Shown: piece after piece, positions 1 to 7,568 of the stretch
How the letters are laid out: every line of letters starts with the position of its first letter
Position numbering within the stretch: position 1 is the stretch's first letter
Virus record (IMG/VR): IMGVR_UViG_3300046817_000193
Coordinates: 1-23,387 of that record
Length of the DNA: 23,387 nucleotides
Source: a virus
Direction: 5' to 3' (one strand)
Position numbers and translations under genes: made by a program
Notes under the pieces: generated by a model
Database searches by the model: none
Seen by the model: the letters and a program-made list of their open reading frames with translations, nothing else
Told to the model about the DNA's origin: nothing

Positions 1-7
1 GAGTCGT

Positions 8-24
8 TTTGCAAACAATGCAAA
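8..24. repeat. Inverted repeat upstream of small terminase
   Basis: TTTGCA (8-13) and TGCAAA (19-24) form a 6-bp perfect inverted repeat around a 5-nt spacer, in an AT-rich stretch ending 8 nt before the small terminase start. It could be a protein-binding site, part of a packaging-recognition region, or chance. A second partial copy of the same bases (GCAAA/CAAAT) continues to about 28. No promoter boxes can be assigned because the window starts here. Confidence 0.3.
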
Positions 25-32
25 TTTGACCC

Positions 33-455
33 ATGCCTAGAATATCGGCAGAGGCCCGCTCAGCGGCAGCTTTTCGTGCTGGCGGCACCCGTCCGGCACC
101 GCGACCGGGCATGACGCGGCCGGCTAAGGAGATATGGCAGCGAATTATCGACGATCGGCCGATTGACTTCTTTCGGCCAGGTTCGGTTGAGTTACTTGAG
201 GATTACTGTCAGTTACGGGTTGAGAACCGAAGGTTACTTAGGCTTATCGCGAGGATGCGTGTGGATAGTTTGGAATATTTGGAATTGCAGAACCGACTAG
301 TGAAGAACTCAGCGATGATGTTGTCGCACGCTACGAAGCTGCGGCTCACGCCGCAGGCGGATGTTGACGGCCGTTCCAAGGTGACTGAGGAGCATGGCGA
401 CGCTTCGGCTGCTGCCCGGTTGATTGGCGGCGCCGCTCTGAAGGTCGTCCGGTAA
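33..455 (+). CDS. terS: Small terminase subunit, P27-like
   Basis: A 140-residue protein that should recognise viral DNA and hand it to the large terminase for packaging. The N-terminal half has the look of P27-type small terminases: a basic, Pro/Gly-rich leader, then a helical segment with KEIWQRIIDDRP and DFF at about residues 32-47. A Glu/Leu/Arg-rich helical middle (50-90) may mediate oligomerisation. It lies directly before the large terminase with one base between stop and start, the normal arrangement. There is no clear Shine-Dalgarno before the ATG at 33. GC drops to about 43% around 181-240, with codons such as TTA and CTT that are rare in the neighbouring genes, suggesting a different origin from the next gene. 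The family call rests on position and general sequence style. Confidence 0.75.
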   Translation: MPRISAEARSAAAFRAGGTRPAPRPGMTRPAKEIWQRIIDDRPIDFFRPGSVELLEDYCQLRVENRRLLRLIARMRVDSLEYLELQNRLVKNSAMMLSHATKLRLTPQADVDGRSKVTEEHGDASAAARLIGGAALKVVR

Positions 456-456
456 A

Positions 457-1995
457 ATGCCGAACGCCGCGCGCCGGGATGAGCCGTCCCGCGCTGATGA
501 TGTGATTGCCTTCATCGAAGAATACCTGATCGTCCCCGAGGGGAGGGACGTGGGGCGGCCGATGCGGCTGCGCCCGTGGCAGCGGGAGATCATCGCCGGG
601 ATCTACGAGCCGGGTGTGCGCCGGGTGATTATTTCGCTGGCTCGCAAGAACGGCAAGACGGCGCTGGTCGCGATGCTGGTGCTGGCGCATCTGATCGGCC
701 CCGAGGCGCGGCGCAATGCGCAGATCTTTTCGGCGGCGCAGTCGCGCGACCAGGCCAGCATCGTCTTTGCCTTGGCGGCAAAGATGGTCCGCATGTCGCC
801 GGTGCTGCACAAGCCCGAAAACGTCGTGGTGCGGGACTCGGCGAAGGAACTCTATTCGCCGCTGACCGGGGTTCGCTACAAGGCGCTCTCGGCCGACGCC
901 ACGACGGCTTACGGCTTGTCGCCGGTGCTGGCGATCCACGACGAACTCGGCCAGGTCGAGGGGCCACGATCCGAACTCTACGACGCGCTGGAAACCGCGA
1001 TGGGGGCGCAGGAGGCGCCGCTGTCCATCGTGATCTCCACGCAGGCGCCGACCGATGCGGATCTGCTGTCGCGGCTCATCGACCGGGCCAAGACCGAGGG
1101 CAATCCGCGGACCCGGCTGTTCCTCTACGCTTCGGAACCCGACGACGACCCGTTCGAGGAGGCGACTTGGCGGAAGGCGAACCCGGCGCTCGGCGATTTC
1201 TGCTCGCTGGCGGAAATGCGCGACCTGGCGGACGAGGCGCGCGCCTTGCCGACGCAGGAAGCTGCCTTTCGCAATCTCAACCTCAATCAGCGGATCTCGG
1301 CGGAAGGGCATTTTATCAGCCCGACGGTGTGGGCGCTCAACGCCGGCGAGATGGATCTGGAGGTGTTCGCCAACTCCCCGGTTTATGTCGGTGTCGACCT
1401 TTCGGCGACGCAGGATCTGACGGCGATCGTCGCGGTGGCGATCGGCGATGACGGCGTCCACCATGTCAAACCGTGGTTCTTCCTACCGGGTCAGGGTCTG
1501 AGGGCTCGCGCCGAGCGCGACCGTGTCGAATACGACACCTGGGCGCGGCAGGGTTATCTGATCCCGATCCCTGGTAGCCGGACGATCGACGAGGATTTTA
1601 TTGCGGCGAAGATCGCGCCGCTGCTCAGCCGGCTCGATGTCCGCGCGGTTGCCTATGACCGCTGGCAGTTCGAGAGCCTGCGCAAGGCGTTTCTCCGGGT
1701 CGATTATGAGCCGCCGTTCCTGGAGGATTTCGGGCAGGGTTTTAAGACCATGACCCCGGCGTTGAAGGCACTGGAAACCGTGCTGCTGGAGGGTCGGGCG
1801 CGACACTGCAATCACCCGGTGCTGACGATGTGCGCGTCGAATGTCCGGGTTACCTCAGACGACGCCGGCAACCGTCGTCTGACAAAGCGTCGCTCGACCG
1901 GCCGGATCGACGGCATGGTCGCCTTTGCGATGGCCGAGGGCGCTGCAGCGGCGGATAACGAGGTGCCGCTCGACATCAGGGCGATGGTCGCCTAA
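457..1995 (+). CDS. terL: Large terminase subunit (packaging ATPase/nuclease)
   Basis: A 512-residue packaging motor that cuts viral DNA and pumps it into the prohead through the portal. The N-terminal ATPase shows a Walker A-like loop ARKNGKT at residues 62-68, a Walker B-like strand LAIHDEL at 158-164 and a coupling motif STQ at 194-196. The C-terminal RNase H-like nuclease has candidate metal-binding acids in GVDLS (D314), D320, AYDRW (D401) and RIDG (D485). Length and domain order are normal for siphovirus TerL of the HK97/phage-terminase-1 type. The start at 457 leaves one base after the small terminase stop, so the two are probably co-translated. No frameshift or missing motif is seen. 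Confidence 0.95.
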   Translation: MPNAARRDEPSRADDVIAFIEEYLIVPEGRDVGRPMRLRPWQREIIAGIYEPGVRRVIISLARKNGKTALVAMLVLAHLIGPEARRNAQIFSAAQSRDQASIVFALAAKMVRMSPVLHKPENVVVRDSAKELYSPLTGVRYKALSADATTAYGLSPVLAIHDELGQVEGPRSELYDALETAMGAQEAPLSIVISTQAPTDADLLSRLIDRAKTEGNPRTRLFLYASEPDDDPFEEATWRKANPALGDFCSLAEMRDLADEARALPTQEAAFRNLNLNQRISAEGHFISPTVWALNAGEMDLEVFANSPVYVGVDLSATQDLTAIVAVAIGDDGVHHVKPWFFLPGQGLRARAERDRVEYDTWARQGYLIPIPGSRTIDEDFIAAKIAPLLSRLDVRAVAYDRWQFESLRKAFLRVDYEPPFLEDFGQGFKTMTPALKALETVLLEGRARHCNHPVLTMCASNVRVTSDDAGNRRLTKRRSTGRIDGMVAFAMAEGAAAADNEVPLDIRAMVA

Positions 1996-2010
1996 GCGCG
2001 GGAACTCATC

Positions 2011-3927
2011 ATGGACCTGATCCGCAAAACCGCCGCCGGCAAGGTGGATGGGAGCCTGAGCTATGTGCTTTCGGACGCCACGGTCGACCGCTACGGCGAC
2101 GTGATCGAGCCGAAGGGCTGGCTGCTGGACAATTTCCGGCGCAACCCTGTGGCCCTGTTCAACCACAACGCCAATCATGTCGTCGGCAACTGGCGCGACG
2201 TGCGGGTCGAGAACGGGCGGCTGCTTGCCGAGTTCGAGGCGGCGCCGCCGGGCACGACACAGATGGCAGACGACGTCCGCCGGCTGATCGACGCCGATGT
2301 CCTCGGCGCGACTAGCGTCGGCTTTCTCGGCCTTGAGTCCGAGCCGATCGACGCGAAACGGCCGAATGCCGGGACGCGCTACACCAGGCAGGAGCTTTTG
2401 GAGACGAGCATCGTGTCGGTGCCGGCGAATGCGTCGGCACTGCACGTTGCGCGCTCGATGAACATTTCCGACGACACCATCAACCTTGTCTTCGGCGAGC
2501 ATGCCGCAACGAGACGGGACATGGTGACCACAACCGGCGGGCATGCCGTCACGAAACGCCTTTCCAGGGCGGACAATCCAATGACCATCAGCCAACAGAT
2601 TCAGGACACTCAAACACGCCTTAACGCAGCGCGTGATGCGCTGACGGAGTACGTCACCGAGCCTGATCAAGACCCGGTGCAACGCGACGCGATGTCGAAC
2701 GATATCCTAGCGGTTGAAGCCGAGCTTCGCTCGCTGGAGAATGCCGAGCGTGCCTTAGCGCCGCGCGGGCCGGGGCAACAGGTGGCGGCAACGAGTATTG
2801 CCGCGCCCGCCAACCTTCGTCGTCCGCTCGGGTTGCCGGCGAAGGAACGAACGCACCTCGACCTCTATTTGGGGATGCTGGCGGCACGGGTCCGGGCCGC
2901 GGTGACCAGGCAACCGATCGATGACGTGCTGCGCCAGCATTACCCGGAAGACGAGGGGACGGCGATCGTCACCCGCGCCGCGATTAGCGGAGCGACGACG
3001 GTTGGCTCAGGATGGGCGATCGACCTTGTGCAGTTAGCGCAGGGCGAGTTCGTCAACCTGCTCTATCCGAACTCGGTGTTCCCGAAGCTCTCGGCGATGG
3101 GAACGGCGCTGAACTTCGGGCCGAATGCAGGGGCGATCAAGATCCCGAGCCGAACGGCGTCCCCATCGATCGGTGGCACGTTCGTTGCCGAAGCCCAGCC
3201 GATTCCCGTGCGTCGGTTTGGGACGACGTCGATCACGTTGTATCCACACAAGGTCGGCGGCATCAGCGTCTATAGCCGCGAGATCGCCCAGTATTCCAAC
3301 CCGGCGATTGAAGCGCTGATCCGCGACAGCATCGTCAACGACACGAGCATCAACATCGACGGCGTGTTGCTCGATAATACGGCGGTGTCGACGACGCGGC
3401 CGGCGGGGCTCACCAACGGCGTGTCGACGCTCACCGCGACGACGGGTGGCGGCTATGCGGCGTTCCTGGGTGACCTCAACAAGCTCACGGCGCCATTTTA
3501 TGCCGCCAACGCCGGCCGCAAGCTGGCGCTATTGGTGAACCCGCAGCAACGGCAGCAACTTATGTTCGCGCCTGGGCCGGCCGGCGCCCCGTTCGGGTGG
3601 GCCACCCAGTTCCTCGACATGTTCACCATCGTTGCCTCGACCTCGATCGCCGCCGGCAGCGCGTACATGATCGACACCGTCGATTTTGTCAGCGTGGCGG
3701 ATGCGCCCGAGTTCATCATCAGTGAAGAAGCCACCCTGCATATGGAGGACACGACGCCCTTGCAGCTCGCAACGGGCGCACAGGGTTCCGGGGTGCTCGC
3801 GACGCCGTCGCAATCGATGTTCCAGACTGCGCAAATCGCCATTCGCATGACCGCGAACGTCAGTTGGGCCATGCGGCGCAGCGGCATGGTGCAGTTCATC
3901 GGCAGCGGCATCAACTGGGGGCCGTAA
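2011..3927 (+). CDS. Prohead protease fused to HK97-fold major capsid protein
   Basis: One uninterrupted 638-residue frame carries two head proteins. Residues 1-150 resemble the HK97 gp4 (U35) prohead protease: SDATVDRYGDVIEPKGW near the start, a candidate catalytic histidine in FNHN (H52), a candidate serine in GATSVGF (S102) and the strand ETSIVSVPAN at 131-140. Residues 191-250 are polar and helical (NAARDALTEYV, AVEAELRSLENAERAL) like an HK97 delta/scaffold region. From about 275 the HK97 capsid fold follows, with IKIPSRT, FVAEAQPIP, SREIAQYSNPAIEALI and a C-terminal FQTAQIAIRM segment. The protease would cut scaffold segments during maturation. Such fusions are known in some phages. Met191 has its own good Shine-Dalgarno, so a separate capsid chain may also be made. 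The gene is followed by a terminator-like hairpin. Confidence 0.9.
   Translation: MDLIRKTAAGKVDGSLSYVLSDATVDRYGDVIEPKGWLLDNFRRNPVALFNHNANHVVGNWRDVRVENGRLLAEFEAAPPGTTQMADDVRRLIDADVLGATSVGFLGLESEPIDAKRPNAGTRYTRQELLETSIVSVPANASALHVARSMNISDDTINLVFGEHAATRRDMVTTTGGHAVTKRLSRADNPMTISQQIQDTQTRLNAARDALTEYVTEPDQDPVQRDAMSNDILAVEAELRSLENAERALAPRGPGQQVAATSIAAPANLRRPLGLPAKERTHLDLYLGMLAARVRAAVTRQPIDDVLRQHYPEDEGTAIVTRAAISGATTVGSGWAIDLVQLAQGEFVNLLYPNSVFPKLSAMGTALNFGPNAGAIKIPSRTASPSIGGTFVAEAQPIPVRRFGTTSITLYPHKVGGISVYSREIAQYSNPAIEALIRDSIVNDTSINIDGVLLDNTAVSTTRPAGLTNGVSTLTATTGGGYAAFLGDLNKLTAPFYAANAGRKLALLVNPQQRQQLMFAPGPAGAPFGWATQFLDMFTIVASTSIAAGSAYMIDTVDFVSVADAPEFIISEEATLHMEDTTPLQLATGAQGSGVLATPSQSMFQTAQIAIRMTANVSWAMRRSGMVQFIGSGINWGP
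2566..2583 (+). promoter_or_regulatory. Internal in-frame ribosome-binding site and start for capsid
   Basis: AGGGCGGA at 2566-2573 is followed by 7 nt and an in-frame ATG at 2581, which is codon 191 of the fused protease-capsid gene. Starting here would give a 448-residue capsid precursor beginning MTISQQIQD, exactly at the helical delta-like region. The site falls at the expected domain junction, which argues against chance, but GC-rich coding DNA often contains such purine runs. Confidence 0.45.
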
Positions 3928-3940
3928 GCACCTTGACGGC

Positions 3941-3971
3941 AGGGCGGGGTTCTTCCCCGCCCTCATTTTTT
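3941..3971 (+). terminator. Intrinsic terminator/attenuator after the capsid gene
   Basis: AGGGCGGGG (3941-3949) and CCCCGCCCT (3955-3963) form a perfect 9-bp GC-rich stem with a TTCTT loop, followed by CA and six T residues (3966-3971). This is a textbook Rho-independent terminator. It lies inside the late operon, 13 nt after the capsid stop, and probably sets a high capsid-to-downstream transcript ratio rather than ending all transcription. Confidence 0.85.
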
Positions 3972-3984
3972 CCCGGAGGATTCA

Positions 3985-4416
3985 ATGTCTGATCCAACGC
4001 CGACGCAGGCCGAGGCCGACGTCCTTCAACACACCGCGCTCGGAATCGACCCGACGCATATGCCGCCATCAAACGTCGATGTTCCGGCGATCGGCGGCGG
4101 CGGGCCGCCGGGTTCGACCCTCACCTGCACGATGGGCAACTGGGAGGGCGAGCCGACGAGCTACGCTTACAGTTGGCGAGCCGGCAATGCCAATCTCGGG
4201 TCCGGCGAGACCTATGTCGTCGCCGAGGAGGATGTCGGCCGCGAGATCTGCTGTCTCGTCACCGCGAGCAATGCCTACGGCTCGACGATGGCGCCGCCGT
4301 CCAACAGGGTGACGGTGGCGGCAGGCGGGACGCAGGCGGCGCGGTCCCGTGGTCCCGAGAAAGAGACCCGCGACATGAAGCCCGAGCCTGGATCGCCCGG
4401 CTACAAGACCCGCTGA
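3985..4416 (+). CDS. Ig-like domain protein, possible capsid decoration protein
   Basis: A 143-residue protein with a single bacterial Ig-like fold at about residues 36-113. The signature is visible: GPPGSTLTCTMGNWEG, then YAYSW, a TYVVAEEDVGREI stretch and VTASNAYGS. This is the G..TLT...G.W...P..Y.Y.W....ADVG..I...V.A.N..GS pattern of phage and actinobacterial Ig-like repeats. The C-terminus is basic and disordered. It starts at an ATG with a strong GGAGGA four bases upstream, directly after the capsid terminator. Ig-like domains next to capsid genes often decorate the virion surface and bind glycans; that role is inferred. Its TGA overlaps the portal ATG (TGATG at 4414-4418). Two adjacent cysteines (ICC) sit in the domain. 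Confidence 0.75.
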   Translation: MSDPTPTQAEADVLQHTALGIDPTHMPPSNVDVPAIGGGGPPGSTLTCTMGNWEGEPTSYAYSWRAGNANLGSGETYVVAEEDVGREICCLVTASNAYGSTMAPPSNRVTVAAGGTQAARSRGPEKETRDMKPEPGSPGYKTR

Positions 4417-5807
4417 TGGCGTCGAACTGGCTCGCCAAGCTGCCGTGGGGCAAGCGGGCGGTCGAAGGACAGTATCGACCAGGCCCGTATTACCTGACCC
4501 AGGGACAGAATACCGGCTGGCTGAGCGCGAGCGCGGGCCGATACTGGAACTGGTGGCAGAGCGGCCACAACCTCCAGCCGTTTGGCTCGCAGAGCGCGAT
4601 GCTGGAAGCCTGCGTCTCGGCCTATTCGCAGACCGTCGCGATGTGTCCCGGCGATCACTGGCGCAAGCTCGACAATGGCGGGCGCGAGCGCGTCGCCAAC
4701 TCGGCGTTGACCCGGATTATGAAGTCGCCGAACGACTACCAGAACATCAGTGATTTCCTGATGAACCTGACGCGGCGATTGTACGAGCGCGGCGAGAGTT
4801 TTGCCGTCGCCGAGCGCAACAACCGGGCCGAGATCAGTGCGCTGCACCTGATGCGCGACGGCTGGCCGTCGATCTCCCCCGAGGACGGTTCGATCTTTTA
4901 TTCGCTCGCCGGCAACGAGGTCGCGGCGGCGCGGCTTGACCTGACGACGGGGATTCCGGCACGCGACGTGCTGCACGTCCGTCTGCATACGCCGCGGCAT
5001 CCGTTGCGCGGCGAGAGCCCGATCCTCTCGGCGGCGCTCGACCTGGCGATGTCGAGCCTGGCGCGGCAGCAGCAGGTGAACTTTTACGGTAACCAGTCGC
5101 GGCCGAGTTTCCTGTTGACCACCGATGTGGTCATGCCGCGCGAGAAGGCGAAGGAGCTGCGCGACTGGTGGAACGAGCAGTCGCAGAGCGAGAATGTCGG
5201 CGGCACGCCGATTCTGACCAGCGGGCTCAAGGCACAGCCGATCGAGACATCGGCGATCGACGCGCAGCTCGCCGAGATGCTGCGGATGTCCGACGAGAAG
5301 ATCGCGCTGGCGATGCGGATACCGCTTCAGATTCTCGGCATCGGCGGCACGACCTTCGCGAACACCGAACTTTTAATGCAGTCGTGGATCGCCTCGGGGC
5401 TAGGTTTCACGCTCAACCACATCGAGGAAGCGTTCGGCGCGCTGTTCGGGTTGCGCGGCATGCCCGACGAGTATCTTGAACTGGACACACGCGCATTGCT
5501 GCGCAGCGCTTACCGCGAGCGCATCGAGGGGCTGGCGCGCGGCGTCATCAGCGGCATCTACTCGCCCGACGAGGCACGCGCGGAGGAGGACCTGCCGGCG
5601 GTGCCCGGTGGCTTCGGGAAGCAGCCCCGCGTGCAACAGCAGGTCGTGCCGCTGTCCTACGGTGCCGATCTGAAACCGCCCGACCCGCAGGCCCCAAACC
5701 AGCCACAGCCCGCGAGCAATACCGATCCTGCCGATGATGGGAGCGGCGATGCTGGCGACAACCTTGGGAAAGCCTACCGTGCAGAGCGTCGCCGCCTCGC
5801 CGGTTGA
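4416..5807 (+). CDS. Portal protein, HK97 type
   Basis: A 463-residue protein forming the dodecameric ring at the capsid vertex through which DNA enters and leaves. Family features include [11 protein letters not shown] at residues 125-135, the [12 protein letters not shown] segment (198-208), [12 protein letters not shown] (223-234), and the basic/acidic helix around [18 protein letters not shown]. The reading frame is open upstream to 4173, but the ATG at 4416 is preferred because it overlaps the preceding stop and avoids a long overlap in another frame. The C-terminal 40 residues are a Pro/Gln/Asp-rich disordered tail. The gene lies after the capsid gene; in HK97-like phages it usually lies between the large terminase and the protease. 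Confidence 0.92.
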   Translation: MASNWLAKLPWGKRAVEGQYRPGPYYLTQGQNTGWLSASAGRYWNWWQSGHNLQPFGSQSAMLEACVSAYSQTVAMCPGDHWRKLDNGGRERVANSALTRIMKSPNDYQNISDFLMNLTRRLYERGESFAVAERNNRAEISALHLMRDGWPSISPEDGSIFYSLAGNEVAAARLDLTTGIPARDVLHVRLHTPRHPLRGESPILSAALDLAMSSLARQQQVNFYGNQSRPSFLLTTDVVMPREKAKELRDWWNEQSQSENVGGTPILTSGLKAQPIETSAIDAQLAEMLRMSDEKIALAMRIPLQILGIGGTTFANTELLMQSWIASGLGFTLNHIEEAFGALFGLRGMPDEYLELDTRALLRSAYRERIEGLARGVISGIYSPDEARAEEDLPAVPGGFGKQPRVQQQVVPLSYGADLKPPDPQAPNQPQPASNTDPADDGSGDAGDNLGKAYRAERRRLAG

Positions 5808-6426
5808 ATTGCTGGCGGCAGAGGTCGCCGCCGACGTTCACGCAATCGAACGTGAGTTGCGCTTGCAGCTATCGGCTGCACTGGCCGAGATCCGCGAGGC
5901 GCGTGCCGCACTGAGGGCCGACCGTGCCGAAGTTGAGTTGCACATCGAGCGCGTGATCACCGAAAAACTTGCCACGCTACAGGATGGCCCGCAGGGGCCG
6001 CAGGGCGCGCCTGGGGAGCGGGGAGAGCGTGGGGAGGCTATCACTGGGCCGCCGGGCGAACAGGGCATTCCTGGACCTCCTGGCGAGCCGGGAGAGCCGG
6101 GGCGCACGATGGCCTTCCGGGGCGCGTGGAAGGCCGCCAGCGCCTATGAAGCGCTCGACGTGGCAATGGTGGACGGTTCGTCATTTGTCGCGCTGTGCGA
6201 CGCGCCTGGGCCGTGTCCCGGCGAGCATTGGCGGCTTATTGCCTGTCACGGCAAAGCGGGGCTGCCGGGACCGGCCGGGCCGATGGGGGAGCGCGGCTGG
6301 CCGGGGCCGCCTGGCGCCGCGCCGGCAGCGCTGGAGGTCGACGGCGAGGGCATGCTGACGCTGCGCCTCGGCGACGGCTCGGCGCTGACCTGTGATTTCT
6401 ACCCGCTGCTGTCGGAGCGGCGGTGA
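5734..6426 (+). CDS. Collagen-like protein with coiled coil and putative glycan-binding module
   Basis: A 230-residue protein with an ordered architecture: a charged coiled coil (about 28-82), a Gly-X-Y collagen block (85-124, with a short break), a compact module at 127-172 beginning [17 protein letters not shown] and containing three cysteines, a second Gly-X-Y block (176-195) and a small beta-rich C-terminus. The middle module has the W/Y spacing of small chitin-binding-like domains (CBM5/12 style). The overlap with the portal end is 74 nt from the ATG at 5734, but the ATG at 5749 has a better Shine-Dalgarno (GGGAG five bases upstream) and would give 225 residues. Its place inside the connector cassette suggests a head or neck fibre. 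It ends in a GTGA overlap with the adaptor gene. The adhesive role is inferred. Confidence 0.75.
   Translation: MMGAAMLATTLGKPTVQSVAASPVELLAAEVAADVHAIERELRLQLSAALAEIREARAALRADRAEVELHIERVITEKLATLQDGPQGPQGAPGERGERGEAITGPPGEQGIPGPPGEPGEPGRTMAFRGAWKAASAYEALDVAMVDGSSFVALCDAPGPCPGEHWRLIACHGKAGLPGPAGPMGERGWPGPPGAAPAALEVDGEGMLTLRLGDGSALTCDFYPLLSERR
5986..6105 (+). repeat. Collagen-type Gly-X-Y repeat block (head-region protein)
   Basis: About 13 Gly-X-Y triplets rich in Pro, Glu and Arg, broken once by an EAIT segment. A shorter block follows after the glycan-binding-like module. Such repeats normally form trimeric triple helices, and the preceding coiled coil would serve as the trimerisation seed. 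Confidence 0.85.
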
Positions 6427-7061
6427 ACCATTACCGCATCACGCAGGTTGTGACGCCAGCGACGAGCCTCGCGCTGGTGAGCCTCGATGACGCCAAGGCG
6501 GCGCTCGGGATCGATCCGGCGGATACCTCGCAGGACGCCGCCTTAGCGCGGCAGATCGACGCCACGTCGACCGCGATAAACAATTGGTGCGACCGGATCT
6601 TCGTGGTGCAGACATACCGGGATCAGCTGCGCAACGCCTGCGGCTATTTCGGCGAGCCGCTGGTGACGCGCCAATACCCGATCGTGGTGGCGGACGAGGT
6701 GCCGCTGGTCGTCACCGAGGATGGCGCGGCGCTCGACCCGGCGCTCATCGAGGTTTACCCGGAGACGGGGCGGCTCTATCGGCTCGACAGCGCATCCGCC
6801 GCACCGAGCGCCTGGTCGGCGCCGCTGATCGTGGTGGACTACACCGCCGGGTTCGCGGAGATCCCGGCCGATGTCGAGGGCGCGTGTCTCGAATGGCTGA
6901 CGGCGCGCTGGTACGGGATGGGGCGTGACCCGGCGCTGCGCAGCGAGACCATCCCCGACGTGATCTCGCAGACGTGGTCGACCGACACCAGCGCGACCGC
7001 GACGGCGGTGCCGCCCGGCGTGCGCGACTGGCTCGCGCCATACAAGGTGTGGTCGGCATGA
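6423..7061 (+). CDS. Head-tail adaptor (HK97 gp6-like)
   Basis: A 212-residue protein likely to form the ring that docks under the portal. The N-terminus has the family's [12 protein letters not shown] helix start (about 19-30), followed by a long helix with an INNWCDR segment. The centre is beta-rich, and the C-terminal part contains [13 protein letters not shown] and a helix ([19 protein letters not shown]), as in head-tail connector proteins of this class. It uses a GTG start at 6423 in a GTGA overlap with the collagen-like gene. Its own stop overlaps the next ATG (ATGA at 7058-7061). Function is called from position plus these patterns. Confidence 0.8.
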   Translation: MNHYRITQVVTPATSLALVSLDDAKAALGIDPADTSQDAALARQIDATSTAINNWCDRIFVVQTYRDQLRNACGYFGEPLVTRQYPIVVADEVPLVVTEDGAALDPALIEVYPETGRLYRLDSASAAPSAWSAPLIVVDYTAGFAEIPADVEGACLEWLTARWYGMGRDPALRSETIPDVISQTWSTDTSATATAVPPGVRDWLAPYKVWSA

Positions 7062-7402
7062 GGCCCGAGCAGATGATTGCGCGGCTCGACGCGGCGATTG
7101 CCCAGACTGGCGAGAGCGTCACCTTGCAGCACACCGCGGTGGATAGTGCGACCGGCGGCATCAGCGTGACCGCAGAAGTGACTTGCCCGGCGCAGATCCG
7201 GTCCTATGCGCCGCAAGACCTCGAAGCCGGCGATGTGCAGGATATTCGCGTCATTCTTAGCCCCAACGGGCTCGGCAGCTTCGGCATCCCGAGCCGGGAT
7301 ACCCGCATCCTCATCAACAGCAACCCGTCGAACATCGAGCAGATCGGCCCGCTCTACTATGGCGGGCAGCTCGTCCGCGTGAACCTGCTCTGTCGAGGAT
7401 AA
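7058..7402 (+). CDS. Head-closure/head-tail joining protein
   Basis: A 114-residue, mainly beta protein. Its start was set at 7058 because the ATG overlaps the previous stop. The sequence (SVTLQHTAVDSATGG, then a beta-rich body ending in GGQLVRVNLLCRG) and its slot between adaptor and tail terminator fit the stopper or head-closure proteins that seal the portal after packaging. Recognition is mainly by gene order and size. Confidence 0.65.
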   Translation: MRPEQMIARLDAAIAQTGESVTLQHTAVDSATGGISVTAEVTCPAQIRSYAPQDLEAGDVQDIRVILSPNGLGSFGIPSRDTRILINSNPSNIEQIGPLYYGGQLVRVNLLCRG

Positions 7403-7406
7403 CACC

Positions 7407-7568
7407 ATGATTATCGAGATCCTCTTCGTCGTGACGATGTTCCTCTGGGTTCTCACGCTTTTGCCGTTTCCGCCACTCGCCCCGTATGCCCGCGGGTCAG
7501 ACTTCTTAGCTTTCGTCTCGGTCCTGTTGCTCGCCATGTTCATTTTCCTGCCGGGGTTGCGCGGATAG
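7407..7568 (+). CDS. Small two-helix membrane protein in the neck cassette
   Basis: A 53-residue protein beginning MIIEILFVVTMFLWVLT and ending LPGLRG. It contains two hydrophobic stretches (about 3-21 and 34-49) joined by a short FPPLAPYARGSD turn, so a hairpin integral membrane protein is likely. A good ribosome-binding site (GAGGA at 7395-7399, 7 nt before the ATG) precedes it. It begins 5 nt after the head-closure stop, and the tail terminator ATG follows its stop codon with no gap. Membrane proteins are unexpected among virion neck genes. Possible roles are an accessory holin, a superinfection-exclusion peptide or a membrane-anchored assembly factor, none shown by the sequence. Confidence 0.7.
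   Translation: MIIEILFVVTMFLWVLTLLPFPPLAPYARGSDFLAFVSVLLLAMFIFLPGLRG

Noticed and set aside
346-1464. Long open frame of 372 codons on the minus strand opposite the large terminase
   Set aside because: High GC makes long antisense frames common. The translation is Arg/His-rich with no domain pattern, and the + strand gene is certain.
1855-2682. 275-codon minus-strand frame over the end of the terminase and the protease
   Set aside because: Shadow of the GC-rich coding strand. No ribosome-binding site or recognisable sequence, and it spans two certain + strand genes.
4173-4415. Extended N-terminus for the portal protein
   Set aside because: It would overlap the Ig-like gene for 243 nt with an Arg-rich non-family sequence. 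The ATG at 4416 overlaps the preceding stop and fits portal length.
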